Shown: positions 22,700 through 34,745, counted from the first letter of the stretch. The stretch is 64,000 bases of DNA from Amaurobius ferox (GCA_951213105.1 OX578153.1:54746020-54810019); one strand, 5' to 3'. Made by a program: numbers and translations. The notes: generated by a model not told the origin, from the sequence alone.

Positions 22700-24273
22700 T
22701 CAAATAAAACTGTTTGTCTTTCTGTCAAATATCAAGTCTACATAGTGCCTTAGATAACGAAGTGGGTAATTGCTTTTTGCTGCTTCCCTGAGTAATTTAT
22801 TGACGCTGTGTTGCTGTTCTTCTTTTTCAGTGTTGAGACGTCTATATCGATTTAGATGATTTATTATAATATTCCTGAAAATACCACTGCTCAAATTAGA
22901 TTTCCAATCTATAATGTAATTAATGTTGAAATCAAAATTATCCCTCTTGTCATAAACTTTAAAACATATCTTGTTTTTCTCATTGTAGTAAATACTGATA
23001 TCCAGAAAATCAACAGTTCCTGGATTTGTATATTTAGTTTCCAAAAGTTCCAGGCACTTAGGGTAAAACCCAAACTCAAAATGATCTTGTTGATTTTTAT
23101 ATCCAATAATCACATCGTCAACAAAGCGGTAGTATGGCATTTCATTGACTAAATATGTACCTTGTTCATACTTGTTCAGGTAAATATCTGCAAGTACCGA
23201 AGAGCAACCCCCCCCCATTGGGATTCCTTGCACCTGACGATAAAAACATATACCGTTGTGCAGTATGTTTTCAAACAAAACAATATTTATCAGCATTTTA
23301 TATTGGTAGAGGGAGATGGTAGAGTGGAGATTGTGATGCTCATGAAGCTCCAATAAAATTTCGGATAAATCTTTTAAATTTACATGATTAAAAAGGTCTT
23401 TAAAATCAAAGCATCTGAAAAACATTTTATCCTTTATTCTGCTTAATTTGTCAATAAGTTCAAAAGAATTTGACACCATACAGGTCCCGTCCTTTTTGAT
23501 TTCTTTTAGTAATGGAGTCTCTTCTATTGATCTCTTCTATTGATCTCTTCATACATACTTTCATTTTCGTAACATTTGCGTAAAGTGTCTACATAGTATT
23601 TTTTGCAGACAAATACGTAATTCGATGGCACTTTATCCATGTAAGTGATTGCAAATCTATCTCTCAAGGACTCCATCTCTGGTACTTTGTTGTTATGAAA
23701 GGTGTTATAGGAATCTGGATGATAATGCCTTTCGAATCCTTTTATAACTTCGCATCTCCATTTGTGGAAAGTTTGAATTTGGTGGCTGTATTTCACCGCC
23801 ATTTTGTATATGAAATCATCCACGTCTTTAGCAAAAGCAAAGGCACTTCCTAAATGCTTTTGATCACGGAATTTAGTTCCCTGTTTTAACAGCAATTTGA
23901 TGTCATTATTATTATACATTTCCAATTTTCCTGTTATTACGTGTCCGTGAGTGGCATCAATTTCTTTATAAGTGTTTAACTCTTCAACACAGTTACACTT
24001 CAAGTCAGAGAAATGGTTTAAATTTTTGCCAATATTATTATAGTTGAAATATTTTCTGCCGTTAGTTTTAAGATATTTGTAAGTAATATTGATATTAATA
24101 TTGCGTATAGGCAATAATTCATCACAATGTTTTAAAATAGATTTAAATGGTATAACATTATAGGTTTTATTGTAAAAGGTAGTAATCATAAATTCCCTTT
24201 TATTTGATACAATAGGGCTTTCGTTCAAATAATTTTTTCTTTTGTCGTGTCCTGTTATAACAGAAGTATTCAT
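22700..24273 (-). pseudogene. Penelope-like element reverse transcriptase, left copy (broken)
   Basis: Read on the minus strand. The N-terminal part (24,273-23,524) matches the right copy from its LNESP block onward. The RT part (23,479-22,700) has the palm motif FDFKDLF, the QGIPMGGGCSSVLADIYL motif and the catalytic box YYRFVDDVII, then TVDFLDISIY. Penelope-like RTs are telomerase-related and normally end in a GIY-YIG nuclease; none follows here. About 210 bp covering the finger motifs, present in the right copy, are missing at ~23,520-23,550, replaced by a repeated 16-bp filler that shifts the frame. The N-terminal ~115 codons of the right copy are also absent, so it is dead. RT catalytic Asp residues are intact. 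Confidence 0.85.
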
Positions 24274-25200
24274 CCGTCCCTTTTCGTTGTCTTCAACGTC
24301 CCTTGGTATTGGATCTTGGAATATTTAACATGGGGTTCTTCTCGGACGGCTGCCATTGGGCAGTGGTCTTCGGTATGTTGTTTAGACTTTGAAAAAGCTC
24401 ACGGGGTGTGAACTTCATATACCTTTTCGGTATGATGACATCTTGTGATGAATTTCTATTTCAAGGGAATTGAATCGTTATCGTATTTTAAAATATATTG
24501 CATGACTTAAGTAACCTTTTTATGTAATGACGTATCTGAAATCTATGTTTTCTTATGATATTTTAACTTACATGTTTTTATATGTCTTATCATACCAGAC
24601 ATGAAACTCATAAAATTTCATATTTTTAGATGTTCCCTCGTTATTTAAAATAACTTTATTCTCAAATAAATATAATTGGATGTAATATAGTTGTAATTTT
24701 GTTGCATCCTCAAAAAAAAAACCTTAAAAATTATGAAATAACATTTTCTGCTCTTTGAACATGTAATGTGGTTTATAATCATATGAAGATTACGTATCCT
24801 AATGATGTAACATGGAATTAGATGAGATGTTGTATTGCTTTATGAAGTAATTTTAAGTTTTTCGATCTTACTAGTCAAATCATACTCCTCAACATGAGTT
24901 TAAACTATTGATTTTAAAATATGATGCTGAACAAATACAGAATTTAGCGACTGGCAATATTGTAACAAGTTTGCATGTGCCCGGTACCACTGTGATACAA
25001 GGTGATAGTGGGATCGAAATCTAACTACCTTGGAATATGAACACGATTAAGGCATATTTTAAACCCGTGCAGAGTGGAAGAGCAGAGAATAAAAAAAGCG
25101 TAATTAATGAAGACAGATGCAATAAAGCTGCGAACGATCCATATTTCCCTATATTGAACGATTCAAAAGATCATTTACATTTTATGCGTAACATGAAGTA
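24274..25200. other. Unassigned region between two oppositely oriented Penelope-like parts
   Basis: The left portion is presumably the 5' side of the minus-strand element and the right portion the upstream side of the plus-strand GIY-YIG fragment. I see no open frame or known motif. Confidence 0.35.
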
Positions 25201-25207
25201 ATATAGA

Positions 25208-25621
25208 TTCAAGAAATGCACGTCTCGGCGCTGCAAATTATGTCCCATTGGAAATAAGGTACAAATCCAGAGTACAAACCCTAGACACAAAACATTTTGT
25301 AAAGTGTACCAATGCATATATTGTATTACTTGTTTGACCTGTAACATGAGTTATATTGGACAAACCGGCAATCCCCTTAACATCCGTATAAACTTGCACC
25401 GAAGTCAGATCAAGCGAGTATGTGAAAATTCTTCTGGTATTAACAACTTTGAGTTGCAACATTTTTCAAAACATGATTTTGAAAAGATATCTATTTCCAT
25501 CCTGGACATTGTTCGTGATATTAAAGAACGCTTATGGTGGGAAAACACACATATAAAGCAATTTAGCACGCTTTTCCCATTTGGATTGAATACCATTAAC
25601 TTTGATAATATTCATAACTAG
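25208..25621 (+). pseudogene. GIY-YIG endonuclease domain of a Penelope-like element (5'-truncated)
   Basis: The open frame (in phase with the ATG at 25,304) holds a Cys pair (CTSRRCKLC), then the nuclease core CITCLTCNMSYIGQTG with the YIGQT signature, the Arg-bearing helix LNIRINLHRS and an ELQHFSKHDF segment. This is the C-terminal EN domain of Penelope-like elements, which cuts target DNA. It lies on the strand opposite to the RT next door, so it belongs to another, truncated copy, probably the one continuing at 31,657. Its TAG stop (25,619-25,621) forms the first bases of the repeated unit that follows. Confidence 0.8.
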
Positions 25622-25689
25622 CCGCCTTTGGCGACCAGCCTGTTCGCTACCCTTGAAAATTCTGACCGTGGCAAACTCGTTGGCGCGAC

Positions 25690-27115
25690 CTACCAGAAAG
25701 GTGTAAGGTAACTACTTGGAAGGCCAGGAAGTGCCACACAATTTAGACCGGAACCCAATGGGGGAGGCATCCAAAGAGACCGTACCCTCCTTCCACTACC
25801 ACAAACCTCTCGGAAGGAATTGCAGTCCCACACGTTTAACGTGATCGTACTCCGCGTGAACACGGCTGCAGTTTTGGCAATGGCGGGAATCGAACCCGGG
25901 CCTACCGAGTGAAATTCCCGCGCGCTAACCACTGGGCTACCGTGCCATCCGCGACAATCTCCATAACTTTATTTTTATTCGGCAATTTTGGGAATCGAAC
26001 CCGGGCCTACCAAGTGCAAATCCCGCGCACTAACCACTGGGGTACTTCACCCTCCGCGATATTCTTCATAACTTTCTTTTTATTCACCCAATTTAGACCG
26101 GAACCAAGTGGGAGAAGCATCCACAGGGACCGTACCCTTCTTCCCCTACCACCAACCTCTCGGAAGGACTTACAGACCCACATGTTTAACGTGATCGTAC
26201 TCCGCGTAAACACGGCGGCAATTTTGGGCATCGAACCCGGGCCTACCGAGTGCAATTTCCGCGCGCTAACCATTGGGCTACTTTGCCCTACGCGACAATC
26301 TCCATAACTTTCTTTTTATTCATCCAATTTAGACCGTACCCTCCTTCCCCTACCACCAACTTCTCGGAAGGACTCACGGACCCACATGTTTAACGTGCTC
26401 GTACTCCGCGTAAACACGGCGGCAATTTTGGGAATCGAACCCGGGCCTGGTAACTGGTTGGACGGCCAGGATGTGCCACCCAATTTAGACCGGAACCCAG
26501 TGGGGGAGGCATCCACAGGGAACGTACCCTCCTTCCCCTACCACCAACCTCTCGGAAAAACATACGGACCCATATGTTTAACGTGATCGTACTCCATGTC
26601 AGTGGCGGAAATCGAACCCGTACCTACCGCGTGCAATTCCCGCGCGCTAACCACTGGGCTACTTCGCCCTCCGCGACAATCTCCATAACTTTCTTTTTAT
26701 TCACCCAATTTAGACCGCACCCTCCTTCCCCTAACACCAACCTCTCGGAAGGACTCACGAACCCACATGTTTAACGTGATCGTACTCTGCGTGAACGTGG
26801 CGTAAGTTTTGGCAGTGGCGGGAATAGGACCCGGGCCTACTGAGTGCAATTCCCGCGCGCTAACCACTGGGCTGCCGCGCCCTCCGCGACAATCTCCATA
26901 ACTTTCTACATATTCACCCAATTTAGACGGGAACCCAGTGGGGGAGGCATCCACAGGGGCCGTATCCTCCTTCCCCTACCACCAACCTCTCGGAAGGACT
27001 TACGGACCCACATATTTAACGTGATCGTATTCCACGTAAACACGGCGGCAGTTTTGGCAGTGGCGGGAATCGAACCCGGGCCTACCGCTAACTTCCCGCG
27101 CGCTAATTTGCAATT
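25690..27115 (-). mobile_element. Cluster of seven tRNA-derived SINE copies, minus strand
   Basis: Read on the minus strand, each copy has a pol III A box (TAGCCCAGTGG), a B box (GGTTCGATTCC) and a body leading to GGTTCCGGTCTAAATTGGGTG and a short A-rich tail. B boxes lie near 25,891, 25,996, 26,232, 26,436, 26,612, 26,822 (degenerate) and 27,071. The tail of one copy runs into the head of the next, so the cluster is a head-to-tail array of full and partial copies. Confidence 0.85.
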
Positions 27116-27289
27116 TAAAATGACCATATGCTTAATTCCATCATCCTCATTCCATTGTTTCATTGTTCCATCATTTAAAATATCCATAAAATTAAAATAT
27201 CCATTTAAAATATCCAAAAGTTAAAATATACATTTAAAAAATCCAGATCGTCCCATCATTTAAAATATAAATATAATAATTTATATAGA

Positions 27290-27955
27290 GCAAAGGAGCT
27301 CTATTCAGAACCGTGACGTCACCTCCACCTTGACGTCCCCACCCATCACTTTCCCTGCTTCAGCGGGGGAGAAACGAAGCGGCACGCCGAGCGGAACGCC
27401 GAGAAATTTAAAATCATGACGTCTTTAAAATTGCAATCCTGAAGGCAATTTTCATTATTTCTGGACCAGATTAGACTTGTAAGAATGCCAGATATTTCAG
27501 CTTTTTAAAAATGTAAATTATTAGTCGAAATTATGAGTACTTTTTACTATGCGAGAATTTAAAAACCAAAAATCGTTTTTTTGAGCCAAAAGTGACTTTT
27601 GTTTTAAAATCTTTAAAAAATATTAGAAATCGAAATGGAGATTTGAAATTGATATACTTTTACTCGCAATTGTCTGCTCTTTCCGATGGTGTGAGTTGTT
27701 TTTTTCTACGACGTCTGGATCGTGGAGAAAAAAGGGCAAAAAGGGCAAAAAAAGGTCGAAATCGCATAAAACATTAAATAAATAAAAAAATAATTAGAAT
27801 TTTGAAAATCGGTTTTCACGTGTCCCCTTCCCTCCCCCCCAGGTCTCCGATTGCCAAATTTCGTAGCTCTCTGACGCGCGGTCGCGACACGTATAGTGTA
27901 TAAGACAGACACACAGACACACACACACACAGATATTGCCTTTTATTATTTAAGA
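27290..27955. other. Non-SINE tail of unit A
   Basis: Has a perfect TGACGTCA (in CCGTGACGTCACC, ~27,312) and more TGACGTC matches, a GC-rich stretch, then AT-rich sequence with a short Lys/Arg-rich frame (27,592-27,777), and ends in ACAC repeats. The frame is identical in all three unit copies, but so is the surrounding DNA, so this does not show selection. Confidence 0.45.
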
Positions 27956-29112
27956 TAGCCGCCTTTGGCGACCAGCCTGTTCGCTACCCTTGAAAATTCT
28001 GACCGTGGCAAACTCGTTGGCGCGACCTACCAGAAAGGTGTAAGGTAACTGCTTGGAAGGCCAGGAAGTGCCACACAATTTAGACCGGAACCCAATGGGG
28101 GAGGCATCCAAAGAGACCGTACCCTCCTTCCCCTACCACAAACCTCTCGGAAGGACTTACGGACCCACATATTTAACGTGATCGTATTCCACGTAAACAC
28201 GGCGGCAGTTTTGGCAGTGGCGGGAATCGAACCCGGGCCTACCGCTAACTTCCCGCGCGCTAATTTGCAATTTAAAATGACCATATGCTTAATTCCATCA
28301 TCCTCATTCCATTGTTTCATTGTTCCATCATTTAAAATATCCATAAAATTAAAATATCCATTTAAAATATCCAAAAGTTAAAATATACATTTAAAAAATC
28401 CAGATCGTCCCATCATTTAAAATATAAATATAATAATTTATATAGAGCAAAGGAGCTCTATTCAGAACCGTGACGTCACCTCCACCTTGACGTCCCCACC
28501 CATCACTTTCCCTGCTTCAGCGGGGGAGAAACGAAGCGGCACGCCGAGCGGAACGCCGAGAAATTTAAAATCATGACGTCTTTAAAATTGCAATCCTGAA
28601 GGCAATTTTCATTATTTCTGGACCAGATTAGACTTGTAAGAATGCCAGATATTTCAGCTTTTTAAAAATGTAAATTATTAGTCGAAATTATGAGTACTTT
28701 TTACTATGCGAGAATTTAAAAACCAAAAATCGTTTTTTTGAGCCAAAAGTGACTTTTGTTTTAAAATCTTTAAAAAATATTAGAAATCGAAATGGAGATT
28801 TGAAATTGATATACTTTTACTCGCAATTGTCTGCTCTTTCCGATGGTGTGAGTTGTTTTTTTCTACGACGTCTGGATCGTGGAGAAAAAAGGGCAAAAAG
28901 GGCAAAAAAAGGTCGAAATCGCATAAAACATTAAATAAATAAAAAAATAATTAGAATTTTGAAAATCGGTTTTCACGTGTCCCCTTCCCTCCCCCCCAGG
29001 TCTCCGATTGCCAAATTTCGTAGCTCTCTGACGCGCGGTCGCGACACGTATAGTGTATAAGACAGACACACAGACACACACACACACAGATATTGCCTTT
29101 TATTATTTAAGA
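27956..29112 (+). repeat. Unit B: internally deleted copy of unit A
   Basis: 1,157 bp, equal to the first ~200 bp of unit A joined to its last ~960 bp. The joint lies in the shared SINE sequence CCTCTCGGAAGGA, which points to exchange between neighbouring SINE copies. One SINE head remains (B box ~28,227). Near-identity to unit A implies a very recent event. Confidence 0.85.
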
Positions 29113-31655
29113 TAGCCGCCTTTGGCGACCAGCCTGTTCGCTACCCTTGAAAATTCTGACCGTGGCAAACTCGTTGGCGCGACCTACCAGAAAGGTGTAA
29201 GGTAACTGCTTGGAAGGCCAGGAAGTGCCACACAATTTAGACCGGAACCCAATGGGGGAGGCATCCAAAGAGACCGTACCCTCCTTCCCCTACCACAAAC
29301 CTCTCGGAAGGACTTGCAGTCCCACACGTTTAACGTGATCGTACTCCGCGTGAACACGGCTGCAGTTTTGGCAATGGCGGGAATCGAACCCGGGCCTACC
29401 GAGTGAAATTCCCGCGCGCTAACCACTGGGCTACCGTGCCATCCGCGACAATCTCCATAACTTTATTTTTATTCGGCAATTTTGGGAATCGAACCCGGGC
29501 CTACCAAGTGCAAATCCCGCGCACTAACCACTGGGGGTACTTCACCCTCCGCGATATTCTTCATAACTTTCTTTTTATTCACCCAATTTAGACCGGAACC
29601 AAGTGGGAGAAGCATCCACAGGGACCGTACCCTTCTTCCCCTACCACCAACCTCTCGGAAGGACTTACAGACCCACATGTTTAACGTGATCGTACTCCGC
29701 GTAAACACGGCGGCAATTTTGGGAATCGAACCCGGGCCTACCGAGTGCAATTCCGCGCGCTAACCATTGGGCTACTTTGCCCTACGCGACAATCTCCATA
29801 ACTTTCTTTTTATTCATCCAATTTAGACCGTACCCTCCTTCCCCTACCACCAACTTCTCGGAAGGACTCACGGACCCACATGTTTAACGTGATCGTACTC
29901 CGCGTAAACACGGCGGCAATTTTGGGAATCGAACCCGGGCCTACTGAGTGCAATTCCCGCGCGCTAACCACTGGGCTTCTTCGCCCCCAGCTATAGTTGT
30001 TTAACTTCAGAACATCTTGTCAAGTTACAACATGTCAAATCAATGAAAATGTTATCAACCATCTGAATATACAGCGCTTGTAAACAGCTGTATCATTGTT
30101 ACCCTAGCCTAAAATGTTGTAACCTCCCTTTCTTAAGATAAAATAAACACAGGTGTTGGTTGCCCCGGGAAGACGTAGGGTACCTGGCGGACGGCCTCCG
30201 CTTACCAAAATCTTCCCGACCATTCGCTTTGCTGCTCTAAGTCCTAGGACGAGCCGGATGGTCTGGGCTTTCGGGAACCCTGTGAGGGAGGCATCCACAG
30301 GGACCGTACCCTCCTTCCCCTACCACCAACCTCTCGGAAGGACTTCCGGACCCACATGTTTATCGTGATCGTACTCCGCGTGAACACGGCGGCAGTTTTG
30401 GAAGTGGCGGGAATCAAACCCGGGCCTACCGAGTGCAATTCCTGAGCGCTAACCACTGGGCTGCCTCGCCCTCCGCAACTTTCTTTATATTCACCCAATT
30501 TAGACGGGAACCCTGTGAAGGAGGCATCCACAGGTACCGTACCCTCCTTCCCCTACCACCAACCTCTCGGAAGGACTTACGGGCCCACATGTTTAACGTG
30601 ATCGTATTCCGCGTGAACACTTCGGCAGTTTTGGCAGTGGCGGGAATCGTACCCGGGCCTACCGCTAACTTCCCGCGCGCAAATTTACAATTTAAAATGA
30701 CCATATGCTCTCTAAGCTCTTAATTCCATCATCCTCATTCCATTGTTCCATCATTTAAAATATCCATAAAATTTAAATATCCATCGTTCCATCATTTAAA
30801 ATATCCATAAAATTAAAATATCCATCGTTCCATCATTTAAAATATCCATAAAATTAAAATATCCATTTAAAAAATCCATATCGTTCCATCATTTAAAATA
30901 TAAATATAATAATTTCTACAGTGCATATGTTAAGCTCTTATTTCATTTAAAATCGGAAGCGCGGGAAACGGAAAGTAAAAACTAATTCGGTTTCTTATTG
31001 TCCCACCCATCGCTATGCATATACAGAACCGTGACGTCACCTCCACCTTGACGTCCCCACCCACCACCTTCCCTGCTTCAGCGGGGGAGAAACGAACGGA
31101 ACGCCGAGAAATTTAAAATCATGACGTCTTTAAAATTGCGATCCTGAAGGCAATTTTCATTATTTCTGGACCAGATTAGACTTGTAAGAATGCCAGATAT
31201 TTCAGCTTTCTAAAAATGTAAATTATTAGTCGAAATTATGAGTACTTTTTACTATGCGAGAATTTAAAAACCAAAAATCGTTTTTTTGAGCCAAAAGTGA
31301 CTTTTGTTTTAAAATCTTTAAAAAATATTAGAAATCGAAATGGAGATTTGAAATTGATATATTTTTACTCGCAATTGTCTGCTCTTTCCGATGGTGTGAG
31401 TTGTTTTTTTCTACGACGTCTGGATCGTGGAGAAAAAAGGGCAAAAAGGGCAAAAAAAGGTCGAAATCGCATAAAACATTAAATAAATTAAAAAATAATT
31501 AGAATTTTGAAAATCGGTTTTCACGTGTCCCCTTCTCACCCCCCAGGGTCTCCGATTGCCAAATTTCATAACTCTCCGACGCGCGGTCGCGAAACGTATA
31601 GTGTATAAGACACACAGACACACACACACACAGACATTGCCTTTTATTATATAGA
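29113..31655 (+). repeat. Unit C, most diverged copy of the array
   Basis: Same start and CACA/TTGCCTTTTATTAT end as units A and B. It has six minus-strand SINE heads (B boxes ~29,385, 29,490, 29,727, 29,931, 30,415, 30,647), an extra non-SINE insert at ~29,990-30,280, and a longer minisatellite. It runs straight into the RT frame starting at 31,657. Confidence 0.75.
30735..30905. repeat. ~41-bp AT-rich minisatellite
   Basis: About three to four copies of a CCATCGTTCCATCATTTAAA-type unit with an ATATCCATAAAATTA arm. Shorter versions are at 27,160-27,270 and 28,320-28,410. Confidence 0.75.
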
Positions 31656-31656
31656 T

Positions 31657-33240
31657 ATGGAATTCTATACTAAACTGAATAATGTTCCAATAAAATATAC
31701 TAATAATAGAAAAACTACACGTTGGCAACGAGGAGGAAGAGGTAAAAATAAAAATAATAACCATACAGCAAGAAATTATAAGAAAACTTTGATGAATTTG
31801 AACACCTTTATCGAAGAAATTAAAAAGTACAATCAAGTTAGAACGGCATGGATCAAAAACAGAATTTACGGTATAAGGAAAGTTCATATACAACATCTAT
31901 GGAGGGAATGGAAAGATCGTCCTATAATCCCGAATCCAAATTGTTATACAGCATGTACCAATATTGCAGTATTTTATAATTTTCTTAAATTACGAGCACT
32001 AATATTGAAAGTCAATTTGAACGAAAGCCCTATTGTATCAAATAAAAGGGAATTTATGATTACTACCTTTTACAATAAAACCTATAATGTTATACCATTT
32101 AAATCTATTTTAAAACATTGTGAAGAATTATTGCCTATACGCAATATTAATATCAATATTACTTACAAATATCTTAAAACTAACGGCAGAAAATATTTCA
32201 ACTATAATAATATTGGCAAAAATTTAAACCATTTCTCTCTCTGACTTGAAGTGTAACTGTGTTGAAGAGTTAAACACTTATAAAGAAATTGATGCCACTC
32301 ACGGACACGTAATAACAGGAAAATTGGAAATGTATAATAATAATGACATCAAATTGCTGTTAAAACAGGGAACTAAATTCCGTGATCAAAAGCATTTAGG
32401 AAGTGCCTTTGCTTTTGTTAAAGACGTGGATGATTTCATATACAAAATGGCGGTGAAATACAGCCACCCCATTCAAACTTTCCACAAATAGAGATGCGAA
32501 GTTATAAAAGGATTCGAAAGGCATTATCATCCAGATTCCTATAACAACTTTCATAACAACAAAGTACCAGAGATGGAGTCCTTGAGAGATAGATTTGCAA
32601 TCACTTACATGGATAAAGTGCCATCGAATTACGTATTTGTCTGCAAAAAATACTATGTAGACACGTTACGCAAATGTTACGAAAATGAAAGTATGTATGA
32701 TGAGATCAATACCACCGATAAAGCCATGGAAAACCGTATCACAGCACTTTATAAACGTATAGGACATGATTTGAAATCTGTAAGATTTCCTTATCTTGTA
32801 CTGATCCCAAAAATGCATAAAAATCCGATCAAATTTAGACCTGTGACAGTTGGATGCGGATCGTACCTTTCTATAGCTAATATTAAGTTACTTTCTATTC
32901 TGACTCCATTACTAAAAGAAATCAAAAAGGAAGGGACCTGTATGGTGTCAAATTCTTTTGAACTTATTGACAAATTAAGCAGAATAAAGGATAAAATGTT
33001 TTTCAGATGATTTGATTTTAAAGACCTTTTTAATCATGTAAATTTAAAAGATTTATCCGAAATTTTATTGGAGCTTCATGAGCATCACAATCTCCACTCT
33101 ACCATCTCCCTCTACCAATATAAAATGCTGATAAATATTGTTTTGTTTGAAAACATACTGCACAACGGTATATGTTTTTATCGTCAGGTGCAAGGCATCC
33201 CAATGGGGGGGGGTTGCTTCATGGTCTATATACTTCGGGA
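31657..33240 (+). pseudogene. Penelope-like element reverse transcriptase, right copy (broken)
   Basis: Starts at ATG 31,657 with a basic, Asn-rich N-terminus (~115 codons) missing from the left copy. It is followed by the KCNCVEELNTYKEIDATHGH block, the PYLVLIPKMHKNP finger block and the palm FDFKDLF. It is broken by a 2-bp expansion of a TC repeat near 32,238 (shift between the first two frames), TAG at 32,489-32,491 and TGA at 33,007-33,009. The frame ends where QGIPMGGG should continue: TTGCT joins it to the 3' UTR, removing the catalytic YxDD region and everything after. Relative to the left copy this is a deletion with microhomology at the joint. The GIY-YIG domain is also absent. Confidence 0.83.
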
Positions 33241-33447
33241 TGTTTCATAGAGTTCATCGGACGGAGGAGTGCTTCAGGAAGACAGAGGCACCGGGAGTGT
33301 TTCTAGAGTAACAGTGCTTTAACCGGGAACGGGGGGTCACTATCCCCCCCGGCCTTTTTTCTGTCGTTCCTGTAAACACTCTCCTTTTTTCCCCCCTTTC
33401 CTTTGTACCTCCCCCCCCCCCCTTTTTCAATTTGATGATGTATTTGC

Positions 33448-33450
<3 letters not shown>
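33216..33450 (+). other. 3' UTR of the right Penelope-like element
   Basis: Direct counterpart, inverted, of 22,360-22,600, including the CCGGGAACGGGGGG stretch and a poly-C/poly-T run. It ends at the (AT)n tract that marks the right edge of the composite. Confidence 0.65.
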
Positions 33451-33454
<4 letters not shown>

Positions 33455-33491
<37 letters not shown>

Positions 33492-33827
33492 TATTATTAT
33501 TATATATAATATATATATATATATATATATTATTAATACATATTAATATATTGATATATTAATATGTATACAAGTAAAAATCTGATGAGGGCAGCACATG
33601 ACTTTCCCTGCAGACTTATATATCCACGTTCTCTTTATTTTAATTAAATTTAATTCACTTTTAATTCAATTTTCGTTCTCATTTGGTAAGTGGACATATT
33701 TTCAAAGGCGGCGTAGAGAAAATACGAAAAAACTAAAATATCTCGAAAACGGCTAGTCCCAGTGTAATAGGGTTGGTCTTATTCTTTTCATCGTTAAAAA
33801 TTACGTATGAAATAAGCATTTAATGGA
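33455..33827 (+). repeat. Resumption of copy B: (AT)n and a truncated HINE-like unit
   Basis: Matches 4,450-4,810 of copy A, including the TCTGATGAG variant unit (starting here at 33,581). The unit is cut at 33,827 by the Ty3 element. Confidence 0.85.
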
Positions 33828-34745
33828 TGTTTAAAGATATCTGTTCAGTGCAAATTTTTTACCGTGTTTTGGATTTTTTTTATCTGCAAGGGGGATATCA
33901 TGTTGTACAATACTTTACTACATGTTGAAATTGCAATTACGAATGTCAAGAAAGATAATGAGCAATCTAAATGCAGCAGAGGAGACCAATTGGAACGCAA
34001 TCATAGAGAAACAGCGTTCATCCCCTTCCCCTTCTGCATCAAAGACAAATGGGAGAAGTGGTATGAAACAAAAGGGGGAAAAAAAAAAGTGCCTCAAAGT
34101 TTGTTCCAGAAAGTTCGGCAGATTTGAATTTTCGAGAACGAACTAACAGCATGTAAATTGAGTTGTTCAAAAAATATCTACCGTGAGCACACAAAAAAAA
34201 AGCGTGGCTCAATAGTGTGATGTGTAATAGAATCTTACAGCATAGTGATTGCGCGAATAAGTGCTCAAATGCAAGAGAGAATAGGTATTTATGTGTTTCA
34301 CTTGTCACTAATTATCACGGAAGGCACACATTTAACGGTTATCTAATAATGAACAATTAGTTCGTACGAATCTATGTCGTAATAACGAGTTCTTGTATTT
34401 TAAACAAAAGAACTATTTTGAGTTTCGGTAGATTAAAAGAAAGTGTCTAAATATATGTGTCAATTATATTATGTGTGCAAATATGTTTATTAATGTAATA
34501 TTGGTAGCGCTAGATGTATTATAATAATGGATGTTTGAATGGTATTACTAATCAAGACATAAATAGATATCTATGAACTTAAATATTAAATAAATTGGTC
34601 AATTTAGATAATTGTGTTTATTTATATCTTGTGTATTTGTCTCTGGCTTGAGAACTTGGAGTTTGCATGCTCCACCCTTAGTGAAGGCATCAAGGGTAAG
34701 TCCTAATATAGTAATTTTTGATAAGGACAACTTTACCTTATGACA
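33828..34745 (+). repeat. 5' LTR (possibly truncated at its left end)
   Basis: Over 90% identical by eye to 42,450-43,355. Both end TTACCTTATGACA. It starts at TGT but no polypurine tract precedes the equivalent point in the right copy, so the true LTR may start earlier there and this copy may be 5'-truncated. Reading frames inside it are not genes. Confidence 0.75.

Larger units (their letters stand above)
25619..27955 (+). repeat. SINE-rich unit A of a three-copy tandem array
   Basis: Starts TAGCCGCCTTTGGCGACC; holds seven minus-strand tRNA-SINE heads, an AT minisatellite (27,115-27,290), a CRE-containing GC-richer block (27,300-27,400) and a tail ending in CACA repeats and TTGCCTTTTATTATTTAAGA. 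It lies between a GIY-YIG stop codon and, after units B and C, the start of an RT frame, so it may be part of a Penelope-like pseudo-LTR (inference). Confidence 0.75.
22262..33440. mobile_element. 11.2-kb composite insertion bounded by inverted Penelope-like copies
   Basis: Both outer ends carry the same Penelope-like 3' region in opposite orientation, each abutting (AT)n. The flanks on either side are contiguous in copy A (~4,450-4,560), so the whole block is extra relative to that copy. Inside are the left RT pseudogene (minus), a GIY-YIG domain (plus), three SINE-rich units and the right RT pseudogene (plus). I cannot tell whether it arrived as one block or grew in place. Confidence 0.65.

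Noticed and set aside
27592..28934. Conserved 61-codon frame in units A, B and C
   Set aside because: Identity follows from recent duplication of the whole unit; no domain and a homopolymer-rich composition.
25886..30652. Functional tRNA genes on the minus strand
   Set aside because: A and B boxes are good, but no proper anticodon stem and acceptor closure; bodies and tails are SINE-like and repeated.
25909..30723. Pro/Arg-rich frames across the SINE array (FRANHWATSPSA..., SRKDLRTHMFNVIV...)
   Set aside because: Translations of SINE bodies on both strands, repeated with the array.
33864..34146. Two overlapping frames inside the 5' LTR
   Set aside because: They lie in LTR sequence, differ in frame integrity in the other LTR and show no domain.
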